The translations under genes were made by a program, and so were the position numbers. A DNA stretch of 25,497 bases from Fidelibacterota bacterium (lineage in GTDB: Bacteria > Marinisomatota > Marinisomatia > Marinisomatales > S15-B10): assembly GCA_002715465.1 (NCBI GenBank), contig PAYY01000036.1, positions 1 to 25,497 of the forward strand, read 5' to 3'. Positions 6,164-14,184 of this stretch are shown piece by piece (positions within the stretch are counted from its first letter, which is position 1; each line of letters begins with the position of its first letter). Under the pieces are notes generated by a model. That model saw only the letters and a program-made list of their open reading frames with translations, did no database searches and had not been told where the DNA came from.

Positions 6164-7564
6164 GTGGCAACTATTAAAGTATCTACACCTAAAATAAAAC
6201 CTAAGTTAAATAAGACCAATATTAAGTCACCAATTGGTCAACTTGGTGGTGGTGGATTTTCTGTTGGTAAAAAGTTTAAATCTCAGACACTAAGTAGACA
6301 ATTTTCAAATCAACCTGTTCTTCAAGCACCAAAAATAGATAAATCTCCTGTCAATACGAATCCTATAGCAGGTGTATCACAGACTTTAGCAGAAACAAAT
6401 TCTATTCTTGTAGAAATACAGAATCAATTAGCAATTGATTTTGCTGATAGGATTGCAAATGAACAAGCTGAAATAAGAAAATTAAAAGCACAAAAGAGTA
6501 AGTCTAGACAAGCAGATGCTGCTGGTAGTGTTACAGGTGGTGCTGGTGCTGCGGTAGGAATGGCTCTTGGTGGACCAGCTGGTGCTGCTCTTGGTTCAGT
6601 TGCTGATCAGATGCTACAAGCATTTGCCCCAATAATTGGTATTTTTAAGAAAATTGCTGGTTTCTTTGTTTTAGTTGGTGCTGGATTTCTTACTAATCAA
6701 GGACTTAACTGGATAACTGCTAATTGGGATAAAGTAGCAGGATTTTTTGATTTTTTAGGAGAGCATGGACATAAAATTCTCTTAGGTATGACCTTTGGTT
6801 TGGGTGGTATTATTGCAATTAAACTTTATAAGGCTATCAAGAAAGTTATTAAATTTTCTAAATGGGTTGCTAAACATTTACATAGAGCCTGGAGGTTGGC
6901 AAGAGTTTTTATTAAAAGAACTCTTCCAAAGATGTTTAAAAATGCCCTCAAAGTACTAAATAGTGGACTTAAATCTATTAGTAAAGCTGGTAAGGGTATT
7001 TTTGGTGGCATTTTGAATATAGGTAAAAATGTGGTAAAAGGTGCTAAAAATATTGTATCAAAAGGTGCTAGTAAAGGAATAATTAAAGCAACAAGTAAAT
7101 CAGTAGGAAAGGGTGCAGGAAAATCACTTCTTAAGAAGATTCCTGTTGTAGGATTAGGTTTAGGTGCTATTTTTGCTATTGATAGATTAAGAAAGGGTGA
7201 TTGGGGTGGTGCCTTAATGGAACTAGGATCAGGTGCTGCGTCTATGATTCCTGGTGTTGGAACTGGGGTTTCAGTTGCTCTGGATGCTGCATTAATTGGT
7301 AAGGATATTAATGATGCGAAAGTTAATAGTACCGATGATGGTTCTACGAGTGCTAAGATTTCAAGTTCACCTACGGTTACAGATCCTGGACAAGTAGAGG
7401 AAGGCACTGGAGGAATTGTTCCTTTCCCAACAATTGAAACTGGTGATAGTGGAAATGATGTTGCTGCCACACCAAGTGGTGGAGATTCTATTGCTGCTTT
7501 AGATCCTGATGATCTTGGTAATTCATATATTGATTTTAGTAGGGATACGTTAGGGATAGTGTAA
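6164..7564 (+). CDS. Tape-measure-like tail protein (gp29 position)
   Basis: This 466-residue protein occupies the T4 gene 29 position, downstream of gp26/gp51 and upstream of gp27. It starts at GTG immediately after the TAA of the frameshifted frame; no ATG fits before residue 133. Residues 1-110 are basic and end in a coiled-coil-like stretch (ILVEIQNQLAIDFADRIANE). An Ala/Gly-rich helix (about 120-150) and two hydrophobic segments (about 155-180 and 204-222) follow. A basic repetitive region rich in Lys/Gly and a second hydrophobic part with KKIPVVGLGLGAIFAID come next. The Pro-Val-Val-Gly and Ile-Pro-Gly-Val-Gly motifs are typical of tape measures, which set tail length and may enter the host membrane. 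The acidic/Ser/Gly C-tail is probably flexible. Confidence 0.65.
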   Translation: MATIKVSTPKIKPKLNKTNIKSPIGQLGGGGFSVGKKFKSQTLSRQFSNQPVLQAPKIDKSPVNTNPIAGVSQTLAETNSILVEIQNQLAIDFADRIANEQAEIRKLKAQKSKSRQADAAGSVTGGAGAAVGMALGGPAGAALGSVADQMLQAFAPIIGIFKKIAGFFVLVGAGFLTNQGLNWITANWDKVAGFFDFLGEHGHKILLGMTFGLGGIIAIKLYKAIKKVIKFSKWVAKHLHRAWRLARVFIKRTLPKMFKNALKVLNSGLKSISKAGKGIFGGILNIGKNVVKGAKNIVSKGASKGIIKATSKSVGKGAGKSLLKKIPVVGLGLGAIFAIDRLRKGDWGGALMELGSGAASMIPGVGTGVSVALDAALIGKDINDAKVNSTDDGSTSAKISSSPTVTDPGQVEEGTGGIVPFPTIETGDSGNDVAATPSGGDSIAALDPDDLGNSYIDFSRDTLGIV

Positions 7565-7565
7565 G

Positions 7566-8696
7566 ATGTCAGCAATACAAGAACAAACAAAAAAACTTAA
7601 ACTTAATGCTACTAACATTAAGAGTGTATTAGTTAATAAAGTTAAAAGATTAAAAAGACTTAGAAAAATTAAGGCTAGAATAGTTGATGTTAATTTAAGA
7701 CAGGCAAAGCAAGCAAAAGTAGCATCAAAATTTGGTGGTGGTGGTGAAGGAGGAGGAGGTTTTTCAGGAAGTCCAGCAATGGATATTCTTGGTTTCGGAG
7801 CAAAATTACTTGCTGGAATGGTCAAGCTTGGTGGATTATTGTTAACTGGACTTATTCTTAATAATTTACCAGAAATTATTAATAATCTAAAAAGTGCTTG
7901 GGATGTAATAAAACCACCTATACTTTTTATATGGAATGTTCAGAAAACAATTTATAAGTCTATATGGAATTTTGGTAAATGGGTAGTTAGTATATTCAAT
8001 CCATCAAAAGCGAAAGATAATATAGATCAAATAGATGAAAATAATAAAGATCTTGATAAAGATATTGATGAATTGAATAGTGTAATTCCCACAACAGAAT
8101 TAACTTTAGATGAAGGAGAAGAAGGAGAAGAAGGAGATAGTGGTGATGAATCTGAATCTTCTGAAGCACAAGAGACTACAAAAGATGAAAAACCTCCAAT
8201 AACTTCAACTACACCATCTTCACCATCAAAGAGTGGTGAAATAAGTAAAGAAGGAACAACAGATCAAGTAGTTAAAGATAAACCACCTATTGAAGAAACA
8301 AAGAAAACATCTTCTCCAGTACTTAGTGGTGGAAATGAGGAGAAATCAAAACAATTAAAAAAACTTGAAGTTAAGAAAGAAAATCTTAAGAAAAAGATTC
8401 CTAGGATAAAACGTCCTAAAGTCAGACAGAGGAAGATACAGGAATTAAAATCTATAGAAAATCGGATTACATCATTAAAATCAGATCTTAGTGGACTTAA
8501 GATAACTACTATATCAAAAGCAATAGATCCTGTTTCTCTTGGTAAGTCAAAACCAAATAGTCCAACTATTATTGTTATGCCAATAAAAGATACAATTACA
8601 AAGAAAGTTGCTGTTAATGTTCAATCTGGTGGTGGATTTGATAATAATATAGTATCTTCTAATAAAACTTCAAGAAATAGGAATAGTATAATATAA
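7566..8696 (+). CDS. Second tape-measure-like tail protein, 376 aa
   Basis: I cannot assign this to a T4 gene; its place corresponds to T4 gene 28/29. The N-terminus shares an Asn-x-Thr-Asn-Ile-Lys-Ser motif (TNIKS at about 17-21) with the preceding protein, and both follow it with a basic stretch and a poly-Gly segment (GGGGEGGGGFSG here). A hydrophobic helix pair (about 75-107) and an aromatic segment with KPPILFIWN come next. Residues about 150-250 are acidic and Ser/Thr/Pro-rich. A long Lys/Glu coiled coil covers roughly 255-320. The C-tail is Ser/Asn-rich. The ATG is one base after the upstream stop, so it is translated with the tape measure. It may be a tape-measure partner or half of a split one. 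Confidence 0.55.
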   Translation: MSAIQEQTKKLKLNATNIKSVLVNKVKRLKRLRKIKARIVDVNLRQAKQAKVASKFGGGGEGGGGFSGSPAMDILGFGAKLLAGMVKLGGLLLTGLILNNLPEIINNLKSAWDVIKPPILFIWNVQKTIYKSIWNFGKWVVSIFNPSKAKDNIDQIDENNKDLDKDIDELNSVIPTTELTLDEGEEGEEGDSGDESESSEAQETTKDEKPPITSTTPSSPSKSGEISKEGTTDQVVKDKPPIEETKKTSSPVLSGGNEEKSKQLKKLEVKKENLKKKIPRIKRPKVRQRKIQELKSIENRITSLKSDLSGLKITTISKAIDPVSLGKSKPNSPTIIVMPIKDTITKKVAVNVQSGGGFDNNIVSSNKTSRNRNSII

Positions 8697-8697
8697 A

Positions 8698-9996
8698 ATG
8701 ACTGCATCAAAAGAAGCAAAGTACGATACGTTTACAATTACATCTGCTGATGGTAAGAGAACGGCTGATTTTAATAATGGTGATTTTAAAATAATTGGTT
8801 TTGATTATTTTGAGAATATTTTATCCCCATATATTACAGGATCTGCTACACTTGTCAGTACAAATAATTCTGTATCTTCTGAAGAAGATAGACAAGAAAG
8901 ATTAAGTTCTTTATATACTGGACTTCCTCTTCGTGCTGGATGTGTAGTTAAAATTAAAGTTACACCTGAATTGGGCGATCCATTGAAGTTAGATCTTCAT
9001 GTTACACATGTTGAACAAGCATCAAAGTCATCTTCAGAAGTTCTACATATAAAACTTGCTTCTAAGATTGCTATATTAAATGAAACTACAAAAATTGAAA
9101 GGAGTTTTAGATTAGGTATATCTGATATAGCTAGAAAAATTATAAGGGAAGATTTGAAAATAAGAAGGAATAAAATTGTTATTGATAAAACTAGTAATCC
9201 TACAACATATGTTGTTGGAATGCGTAAGAGACCTTTTGATTTGCTACTTATGTTAGCACAACAATCGGTTCCTAAGAAGACATCAAACCCTGGATATTTT
9301 TGTTATGAAACAAAGAATGGTTTTCATTTTGTTTCTGCTGATACTTTAATTAATCAAGATCCATATCCATATTCATATCATTATGCTGGAGGTAATCAAT
9401 CTACAGCAGAAAATAAAGATGATTCAAATAATTATAAAGTTTCAGATTTAAAAGTTAAAAAAGATCAGCATTTTCTAGATCAAATTCGTTTTGGAATGTA
9501 TTCTACTAAGAATATCTTTTTCAATCCCTCTACAAATGGATTTACTGAAATTACTATATCAGCAGATGTGGATGGTAAGTTTCCATCATTAGGAAAGAGA
9601 AAGGATACGCCAAAAATTATTAAAGATGAATATGCTCTTGGAAAAAAATATCATAGGATTCAGACTGCAATTTTAGATGCTGGTTCTAGTGAAGAAAGTA
9701 AATCCATCAATAACAGTCCAGAAATGTATTATGCTGCTGCTACGGCAAGATATAATATATTATTTGCTCAAGAAACTAATATTACAGTTCCATGTAATAC
9801 ATTACTTGATGCAGGTACCGCAATTGATTTACAGATTGAAAGTATATCTGATCAAAAAGAACAAGGACCAGATCCAGTTCAAAGTGGTAAATATATAATT
9901 AGCAGTCTTCGTCATCATTTTGATTCAGATAGATCTTTAACATCAATGAAACTGATTCGTGCTGGTTATGGATTACATTTTACAACGGAGGAATAG
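8698..9996 (+). CDS. 27: gp27-like baseplate hub protein
   Basis: The 432-residue protein fits the T4 gp27 hub family, the trimeric platform that joins the tail tube to the gp5 spike. N-terminal strands include YDTFTITSADGKR and an FKIIGFDYFENILSPYITG stretch (about 31-49), followed by a gp27/gpD-type first tube domain with VVKIKVTPELGDP. SDIARKIIRED (about 142-152) and KRPFDLLLMLAQQSV (about 178-192) match the helices in the hub family. C-terminal strands run through a second barrel and end with HFDSDRSLTSMKLIRAG, a typical closing motif. T4 gp27 is 391 residues. The start follows the upstream stop by one base. gp5-like OB protein follows after 3 nt. Confidence 0.8.
   Translation: MTASKEAKYDTFTITSADGKRTADFNNGDFKIIGFDYFENILSPYITGSATLVSTNNSVSSEEDRQERLSSLYTGLPLRAGCVVKIKVTPELGDPLKLDLHVTHVEQASKSSSEVLHIKLASKIAILNETTKIERSFRLGISDIARKIIREDLKIRRNKIVIDKTSNPTTYVVGMRKRPFDLLLMLAQQSVPKKTSNPGYFCYETKNGFHFVSADTLINQDPYPYSYHYAGGNQSTAENKDDSNNYKVSDLKVKKDQHFLDQIRFGMYSTKNIFFNPSTNGFTEITISADVDGKFPSLGKRKDTPKIIKDEYALGKKYHRIQTAILDAGSSEESKSINNSPEMYYAAATARYNILFAQETNITVPCNTLLDAGTAIDLQIESISDQKEQGPDPVQSGKYIISSLRHHFDSDRSLTSMKLIRAGYGLHFTTEE
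9987..9992 (+). promoter_or_regulatory. Strong ribosome binding site for the gp5-like gene
   Basis: GGAGGA lies 7 nt before ATG 10000 and inside the end of gp27. It is one of the few textbook Shine-Dalgarno sequences in a window where most genes rely on coupling, and it fixes this start. Confidence 0.7.
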
Positions 9997-9999
9997 ATA

Positions 10000-10749
10000 A
10001 TGGATAAATCTTCTTCTTCTGGTACTAAATTTTATGGAGCTGATACTAATGATTGGATTGGTATTATTATAGAATTTGATGATCAAAAAACACAATATAC
10101 TGGACTTATTGGGTATGGTTGGAGATATAAAGTAGCAATTATGGGATTTCATCCCTCTGAAAAATCTACTCTTTCTAATAAAGATATTACTTATGCTATA
10201 GTTGCTCAGTCACCAAATGCTGGATCAGGTGCTGCAGAAAGATTAAGAACACCTAGAATATCTCAAGGTGATGTTGTAATGGGAAAATTCTTAGATGGAG
10301 ATAAAAGACAAGTTCCTGTTATTACTGGTATTTTAGGAAGAACCAGTGGAACAAAATTTGGAACAGGAAGATTTGAATCAAAAACAGGGTATGTTGATGG
10401 AGCATCTCCTAAAGGATTAGTAGGATCAGAAACAAGTGAAGCACCTGGACCATGTACAGCATCTACCAAATCATTAAACAGTACTAAAGGAAAAATTGAA
10501 GGAGCAGCAGGTAAGTTATTAAATGATACAATGGGAATAACAGAAGAATTAAAGACTGGTGTATTTGAAAATACTCCAGCAGGTCGTCTTAATAATTTAG
10601 ATTTTGGTTCTAATTTAGATACAGATATACGTGATGCGGTTAATGCTGAAAGAGAAATGTTTGGGCAAGATCCATTACCAGATAGAGCAGTTAAGGATGA
10701 ATCCGCAGAAGAGCAACAAGCAATTGATGATGCATTGGACATTTCCTAA
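10000..10749 (+). CDS. gp5-like OB-fold hub protein without lysozyme domain
   Basis: The 249-residue protein resembles the N-terminal OB domain of T4 gp5 and VgrG-type spikes. DWIGIIIEFDD is followed by YGWRYKVAIMGFHP (about 40-53), then a loop, then AIVAQSPNAGSG and ISQGDVVMGKFLDG (about 87-100), and VPVITGILGR. These correspond to the OB strands that seat the spike on gp27. After residue about 115 the sequence is hydrophilic and Gly/Thr/Glu-rich, with no T4-lysozyme catalytic motif. T4 gp5 has 575 residues with OB, lysozyme and beta-helix parts; the needle seems to be encoded separately at 12502-13056. The acidic C-tail may bind other hub parts. Confidence 0.7.
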   Translation: MDKSSSSGTKFYGADTNDWIGIIIEFDDQKTQYTGLIGYGWRYKVAIMGFHPSEKSTLSNKDITYAIVAQSPNAGSGAAERLRTPRISQGDVVMGKFLDGDKRQVPVITGILGRTSGTKFGTGRFESKTGYVDGASPKGLVGSETSEAPGPCTASTKSLNSTKGKIEGAAGKLLNDTMGITEELKTGVFENTPAGRLNNLDFGSNLDTDIRDAVNAEREMFGQDPLPDRAVKDESAEEQQAIDDALDIS

Positions 10750-10755
10750 TAAATA
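10748..10755 (+). promoter_or_regulatory. Late-type promoter AATAAATA
   Basis: AATAAATA fits the T4-type late motif TATAAATA except at the first base. It lies 21 nt before ATG 10777. An AAGAGG Shine-Dalgarno follows at 10761-10766, ten bases before the start. The motif sits in one of the few real gaps of this tail operon. Confidence 0.5.
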
Positions 10756-10776
10756 TTATTAAGAGGTATATAACAC

Positions 10777-12501
10777 ATGGCAACGATACCAGCAACCGCA
10801 TTCGGACTTACAACTCCACATTTAGATGCTTTAAAATTTACTGGAGAATATGGGGATCTTTTTGGTCAATCTCAGAATGCAGAAGATGCCAGGAAGTTTT
10901 TTAGTCAATCAGGTGTTAATGATCCTATATTCCCTTTTTCTGGTGATAGTAATCAACTTCCACAAGAAGTATTGGATCGAATTAAGGTTAATAAGCCAGA
11001 TTGTACCAATCTTTCACCTATATCAGTAACAACAGGTCAAACTATTATTACTGCTGATCCATGTAAAGATAATTTCTTTGATAAAACTTCATCTGCTTTA
11101 GAGAATCTTTTTGATAAAGTTACAAAAATAGATGGTGCTCCTTTTAATATATCACAGGAGATGAAAAAAGTTACTGGAATGATAGGTAACGCATCAAAGA
11201 CCTTTGTAAGTCAAATTGCAGGTACTCTTTCTGAAACTTTGGCAAAATGGATTAATGTAGGAATGAAGGCTATTCAGAGATTGCCAGAGACTATTCTTCC
11301 ATATCCAGCAAAACTTGCTACTCAACTTAGTATGTTAGGTCCAATTGGATCTCTTTTTGAGGGATTTAAATGTTTGGCATCAAAGGTTACTAAAGCATTA
11401 ATGGGTACTATTGAAGATATGCTTGTTGGAGCAGTTCAGAATATGCTTAATGTTCCAGTTTGTGCTGTTGAGGAATTTGTAGGTGGAGTAGTTAATAAGG
11501 TTGCTAATCTTATTGATTCTGCTGTTTCACCTCTTGTAAATCCAATTAGTAAAATTTTATCAGCACTTCCAATTGGTGGTAGTTCAATTAATATAAGAGA
11601 TGCGGTTTTTTCAGGTCTTGATACAGTATCAAAGGCTGCTAGTCTTTTAAAATGTGGAGATGGAGATGCTTGTGGTTCAAGTAGTAAGTATAGGATTGAT
11701 CAAGGTGGAGCAAAGGAACATGGTGCCAAACAGCAACAAAGTTTCATAAACAATGCATTGGCAGGTGGAGCATTAGTTAATGGAGCAACAAATGCGATTG
11801 GAGAATTTGAAGAAGCATATGGTAAATGGAATATTTTTGGATCATCGGTTGGGGATTCAGATGGTATGCCACCATGTTATACTGGAAATCCTTTAAAGTG
11901 TGGTGCTCCTACAGTTGAGTTTTTTGGAGGTGCTGGTGGAGAAGGTGCTGCTGGTAAAGTTATTCTTGGTAAATTTATTAATAAACTTGATACTGAAAAT
12001 ATTTTTGGTGGTGTTCAACAAACCGCAAGTATTCTGGGTGTAGAAATTACAAAACCAGGTCAAGGATATACTGAAGCACCATTTGTTTCGTTTAATGATA
12101 GTTGTAATGATGGATATGGTGCTTATGGAAGAGCAATTATTGATCAGAATATATCATCACCTACTTATGGTCAAGTTACTGGGGTTACTGTTGTTACTGA
12201 AGGGGCGGGATATCCAGCAGAAGAATATGAACCTGAAGATTTATATATTGACCAAATAGTTATTGAACAACCTGGTAATGGATATGATCCAAATGATACT
12301 TTTGAAGATCCTAATTTAACTCCTATAATTGAGGATGGTAGGATTGTTAGTGTACAGGTTAATCAAGTACCTTATCGTATCTTACCTAAACTAAATATTA
12401 AAACTTCTACTGGAATAGGAGCATTTGTTCGACCAATTATGTCAAATGCTAGAAGAGAGCCTCAAGAAGTTATTCAAGTAATTGATTGTTATTCACATTA
12501 A
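10777..12501 (+). CDS. Virion structural protein of unknown role, 574 aa
   Basis: I do not recognise a named T4 counterpart. Residues 1-110 are polar with scattered Phe. Residues about 120-290 are helical and amphipathic, with WINVGMKAIQRLPETILPYP (about 158-177) and many Ala/Val/Leu segments like a membrane-proximal or helical-bundle protein. A Cys-containing linker follows. The C-terminal part has a repeated GxGY pattern (GQGY near 428, GAGY near 476, GNGY near 498), each with a Pro or Asp/Glu context, typical of beta-rich repeat modules in marine phage virion proteins. It lies between the gp5 OB gene and the needle-like gene and abuts the latter, so it is likely part of the hub or spike assembly. 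That role is inferred from position. Confidence 0.65.
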   Translation: MATIPATAFGLTTPHLDALKFTGEYGDLFGQSQNAEDARKFFSQSGVNDPIFPFSGDSNQLPQEVLDRIKVNKPDCTNLSPISVTTGQTIITADPCKDNFFDKTSSALENLFDKVTKIDGAPFNISQEMKKVTGMIGNASKTFVSQIAGTLSETLAKWINVGMKAIQRLPETILPYPAKLATQLSMLGPIGSLFEGFKCLASKVTKALMGTIEDMLVGAVQNMLNVPVCAVEEFVGGVVNKVANLIDSAVSPLVNPISKILSALPIGGSSINIRDAVFSGLDTVSKAASLLKCGDGDACGSSSKYRIDQGGAKEHGAKQQQSFINNALAGGALVNGATNAIGEFEEAYGKWNIFGSSVGDSDGMPPCYTGNPLKCGAPTVEFFGGAGGEGAAGKVILGKFINKLDTENIFGGVQQTASILGVEITKPGQGYTEAPFVSFNDSCNDGYGAYGRAIIDQNISSPTYGQVTGVTVVTEGAGYPAEEYEPEDLYIDQIVIEQPGNGYDPNDTFEDPNLTPIIEDGRIVSVQVNQVPYRILPKLNIKTSTGIGAFVRPIMSNARREPQEVIQVIDCYSH

Positions 12502-13056
12502 ATGGCAAACGCAAATCGACATATTGATTCATTTGGTCCAAAGTTAGTCTTTGAGACTTATTCTGAGGAAGCGACCCATCCTGGTCCAGTCAGTTATACT
12601 ATGACATCAAGTACTGATGATCAACACAAGTATCAGCAGGGACTTTATGAGAGTGGGATGACTCGTGTTTATTCTGATGGATCAATACAAGTTGAATCTG
12701 CTGCAAAAAAAGCAATAGGTGGTGCTGGTTATACTATTATTTGTCATAATGGTGATATAATTATTAATGCTAATGGTGATAATGGACATGTTAAAATTAA
12801 TGGTGCTGATATTACAATTGAAGCTGAAAGAAATTTAACTCTTAAAGGTGATAAAATTCGTATTGGTGGCCCCAACAAATATGCTTGTGATAAAATTGAT
12901 CTTATAGCAAAACAGATTAATGCAACAGGTGATGAGGGAAATTTAGTCGCTAAATTAATGATGAGTAGTGCTGTAGTGGCTGTTGCAGGTACTTTAATTC
13001 CACAGACTAAGATAGCGAGTAAATTTGTTAATTCACAATTAGGACCTATAGTATGA
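12502..13056 (+). CDS. gp5 C-terminal needle-like (beta-helical spike) protein
   Basis: The 184-residue protein carries a short-period beta repeat at about 80-122, with HNGDIIINANGDNGHVKING, then ADITIEAERNLTLKG and KIRIGG. Alternating hydrophobic residues and Gly/Asn/Asp turns about every eight residues are the pattern of the triple-stranded beta-helix of T4 gp5 and VgrG tips. The N-terminus resembles a docking part with SDGSIQVES at about 56-64. The C-terminal 35 residues are more hydrophobic and basic. It starts directly after the stop of the 574-residue gene and overlaps the next gene by 4 nt. A spike or needle role is likely, and the separation from the OB gene is notable. Confidence 0.6.
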   Translation: MANANRHIDSFGPKLVFETYSEEATHPGPVSYTMTSSTDDQHKYQQGLYESGMTRVYSDGSIQVESAAKKAIGGAGYTIICHNGDIIINANGDNGHVKINGADITIEAERNLTLKGDKIRIGGPNKYACDKIDLIAKQINATGDEGNLVAKLMMSSAVVAVAGTLIPQTKIASKFVNSQLGPIV

Positions 13057-13739
13057 AATTCGAAGGTATAGTAGATCAAACAAAAGAAATTACTGCATGG
13101 GATGGAAATGCTGTATTTGAGGATGTTTATATTAGTGGTAATTTATATCATAATACCCCTCAATTTTATCCACCTTCAGTAACAACAGAAGAAAGAGATG
13201 CTCTATCTGTTACTGAAGGAGCATTGATTTATAATACCACAAATAAAAGGATAGAACTTTATACTGGAACTTCTTGGACAACACCATCAGGTAGTAATCA
13301 AATCATACAGAGTACACAAAGAGTTGAAAATACAAAGAAGACCCTTTCTGCAGTTACAGATTGGACAACAACAACTTATAATCATTCTATAACACCAAAA
13401 GAAGCAGGAAGTAAGATTAAAATTTGGGTGAGTAGTTCTATGTACCAAGATGTTGATGACGCAACAGGTGGTGTTTCAATATTCAGAAGTGTGGCAGGAG
13501 GTACTTTTACTAACTTATCATCAGCAACATATGGATTTAATCCTTTTTATTGTAATGGATTAGATAGTCCAGTGGATCTTCAACATCCAATTAAAATACA
13601 ATATATTGATACTCCCACTTATACTGTTGGGCAAACTATTACATATGAAGCATATTACATATCAGATAAAGATCAGAATCAATGGAATGGGACTAGAGAC
13701 GGTTCTCAGGTCTGGATATTAGAAGAGATCTCTGCTTGA
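13053..13739 (+). CDS. Fibre or tail-tip protein, 228 aa
   Basis: The protein opens with a short head (MKFEGIVDQ), then AWDGNAVFEDVYISGNLYH, a pattern common in small phage fibre starts. The segment TEGALIYNTTNKRIELYTG (about 54-72) is the IYNTTxxKxxxYxGxxW motif seen in many tail-fibre ends, and the 651-residue fibre here ends in a similar segment. The C-terminal part (about 90-228) is beta-rich with SKIKIWVSSSMYQ and TVGQTITYEAYYI, like a jelly-roll or C1q-type receptor-binding domain. It overlaps the needle gene by 4 nt (ATGA). A tip or fibre role is likely; receptor and exact place are unknown. Confidence 0.6.
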   Translation: MKFEGIVDQTKEITAWDGNAVFEDVYISGNLYHNTPQFYPPSVTTEERDALSVTEGALIYNTTNKRIELYTGTSWTTPSGSNQIIQSTQRVENTKKTLSAVTDWTTTTYNHSITPKEAGSKIKIWVSSSMYQDVDDATGGVSIFRSVAGGTFTNLSSATYGFNPFYCNGLDSPVDLQHPIKIQYIDTPTYTVGQTITYEAYYISDKDQNQWNGTRDGSQVWILEEISA

Positions 13740-13764
13740 CAAACCTGGCTACATATGATATGAT
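13736..13764 (+). promoter_or_regulatory. Sigma-70-type promoter for two tiny genes
   Basis: TTGACA (13736-13741) and TATGAT (13759-13764) are separated by 17 bp. The predicted start is near 13771. It overlaps the last codons of the 228-residue gene. Together with the gp32 promoter it is one of only two clear sigma-70 promoters in the window, in the middle of late tail genes. Confidence 0.75.
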
Positions 13765-13787
13765 GCGTGGATCAAGTGGGAAATCGT

Positions 13788-13988
13788 ATGGACGACGATT
13801 GGGTAAATCGTACAGTTATTGATGTATGTAACAGATCTTTTCTTATCATCTCTGATGATGGTGAGGAAAGGTTTATAACATGCGAAACAACTGAAGAATT
13901 CATGGATGTGAAGGAAGTAGTTCATAAACTACTTGAACCAGAACGCATAGAATACGCTGGACTTTCTATTCATGAAAAAGCAAAATGA
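13788..13988 (+). CDS. Small acidic protein of unknown function, 66 aa
   Basis: The ATG at 13788 is preferred to the in-frame GTG at 13767, because the predicted transcription start (about 13771) lies after that GTG. The product starts MDDDWVNRTVIDV, has a beta-like stretch SFLIISDDGEERFITCET and ends with a helical part EEFMDVKEVVHKLLEP. It has no membrane segment, no signal peptide and no recognised motif. Its own sigma-70 promoter suggests early expression, unlike the structural genes on both sides. Its end overlaps the next small gene by 17 bases. Confidence 0.65.
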   Translation: MDDDWVNRTVIDVCNRSFLIISDDGEERFITCETTEEFMDVKEVVHKLLEPERIEYAGLSIHEKAK

Positions 13989-14121
13989 AGCTAAAATCAA
14001 ACTAAGTTTTGATGGATGTTATAACTATAAAAAATTAAAAAAAGAAGGATTAACTGAAGAAATTATAAAGGATGAGGAGTTTATTCGTATGCATACGGAG
14101 GATAATCCTGATGCTCCCTAA
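13972..14121 (+). CDS. Tiny Lys/Glu-rich protein, 49 aa
   Basis: An ATG at 13972 opens a 49-codon frame that overlaps the end of the 66-residue gene and ends in TAA at 14119. The product begins MKKQNEAKIKLSFDG, continues with a Lys-rich turn (NYKKLKKEG) and an acidic helix (LTEEIIKDEEFIRM), and finishes with acidic residues. It is too short for most gene finders. The shared promoter and overlap make co-translation with the preceding gene likely. Coding is plausible from composition and position but not proven. Confidence 0.5.
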   Translation: MKKQNEAKIKLSFDGCYNYKKLKKEGLTEEIIKDEEFIRMHTEDNPDAP

Positions 14122-14142
14122 ATATGGGAGAAGATTTAGTGG

Positions 14143-14150
14143 GATAAATA
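14143..14150 (+). promoter_or_regulatory. Late-type promoter GATAAATA for the large fibre
   Basis: GATAAATA ends 34 nt before the ATG of the 1814-residue fibre. An additional CTAAATA lies at 14118-14124, overlapping the stop of the 49-codon gene. Either could be the late start for the fibre operon; the former has the more usual spacing. Confidence 0.55.
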
Positions 14151-14184
14151 GAAACATAGAAATATATTTGGTTGATATTTTCCG

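Noticed and set aside
6826..7590. Long minus-strand open frame opposite the tape measure
   Set aside because: Pro/Leu/Ser-rich composition is what antisense of Gly/Lys/Asn-rich codons gives; no promoter or ribosome binding site.
13767..13787. GTG start of a longer 73-residue form of the small acidic protein
   Set aside because: The predicted transcript start (about 13771) lies after this GTG, and the ATG at 13788 is closer to the usual form.
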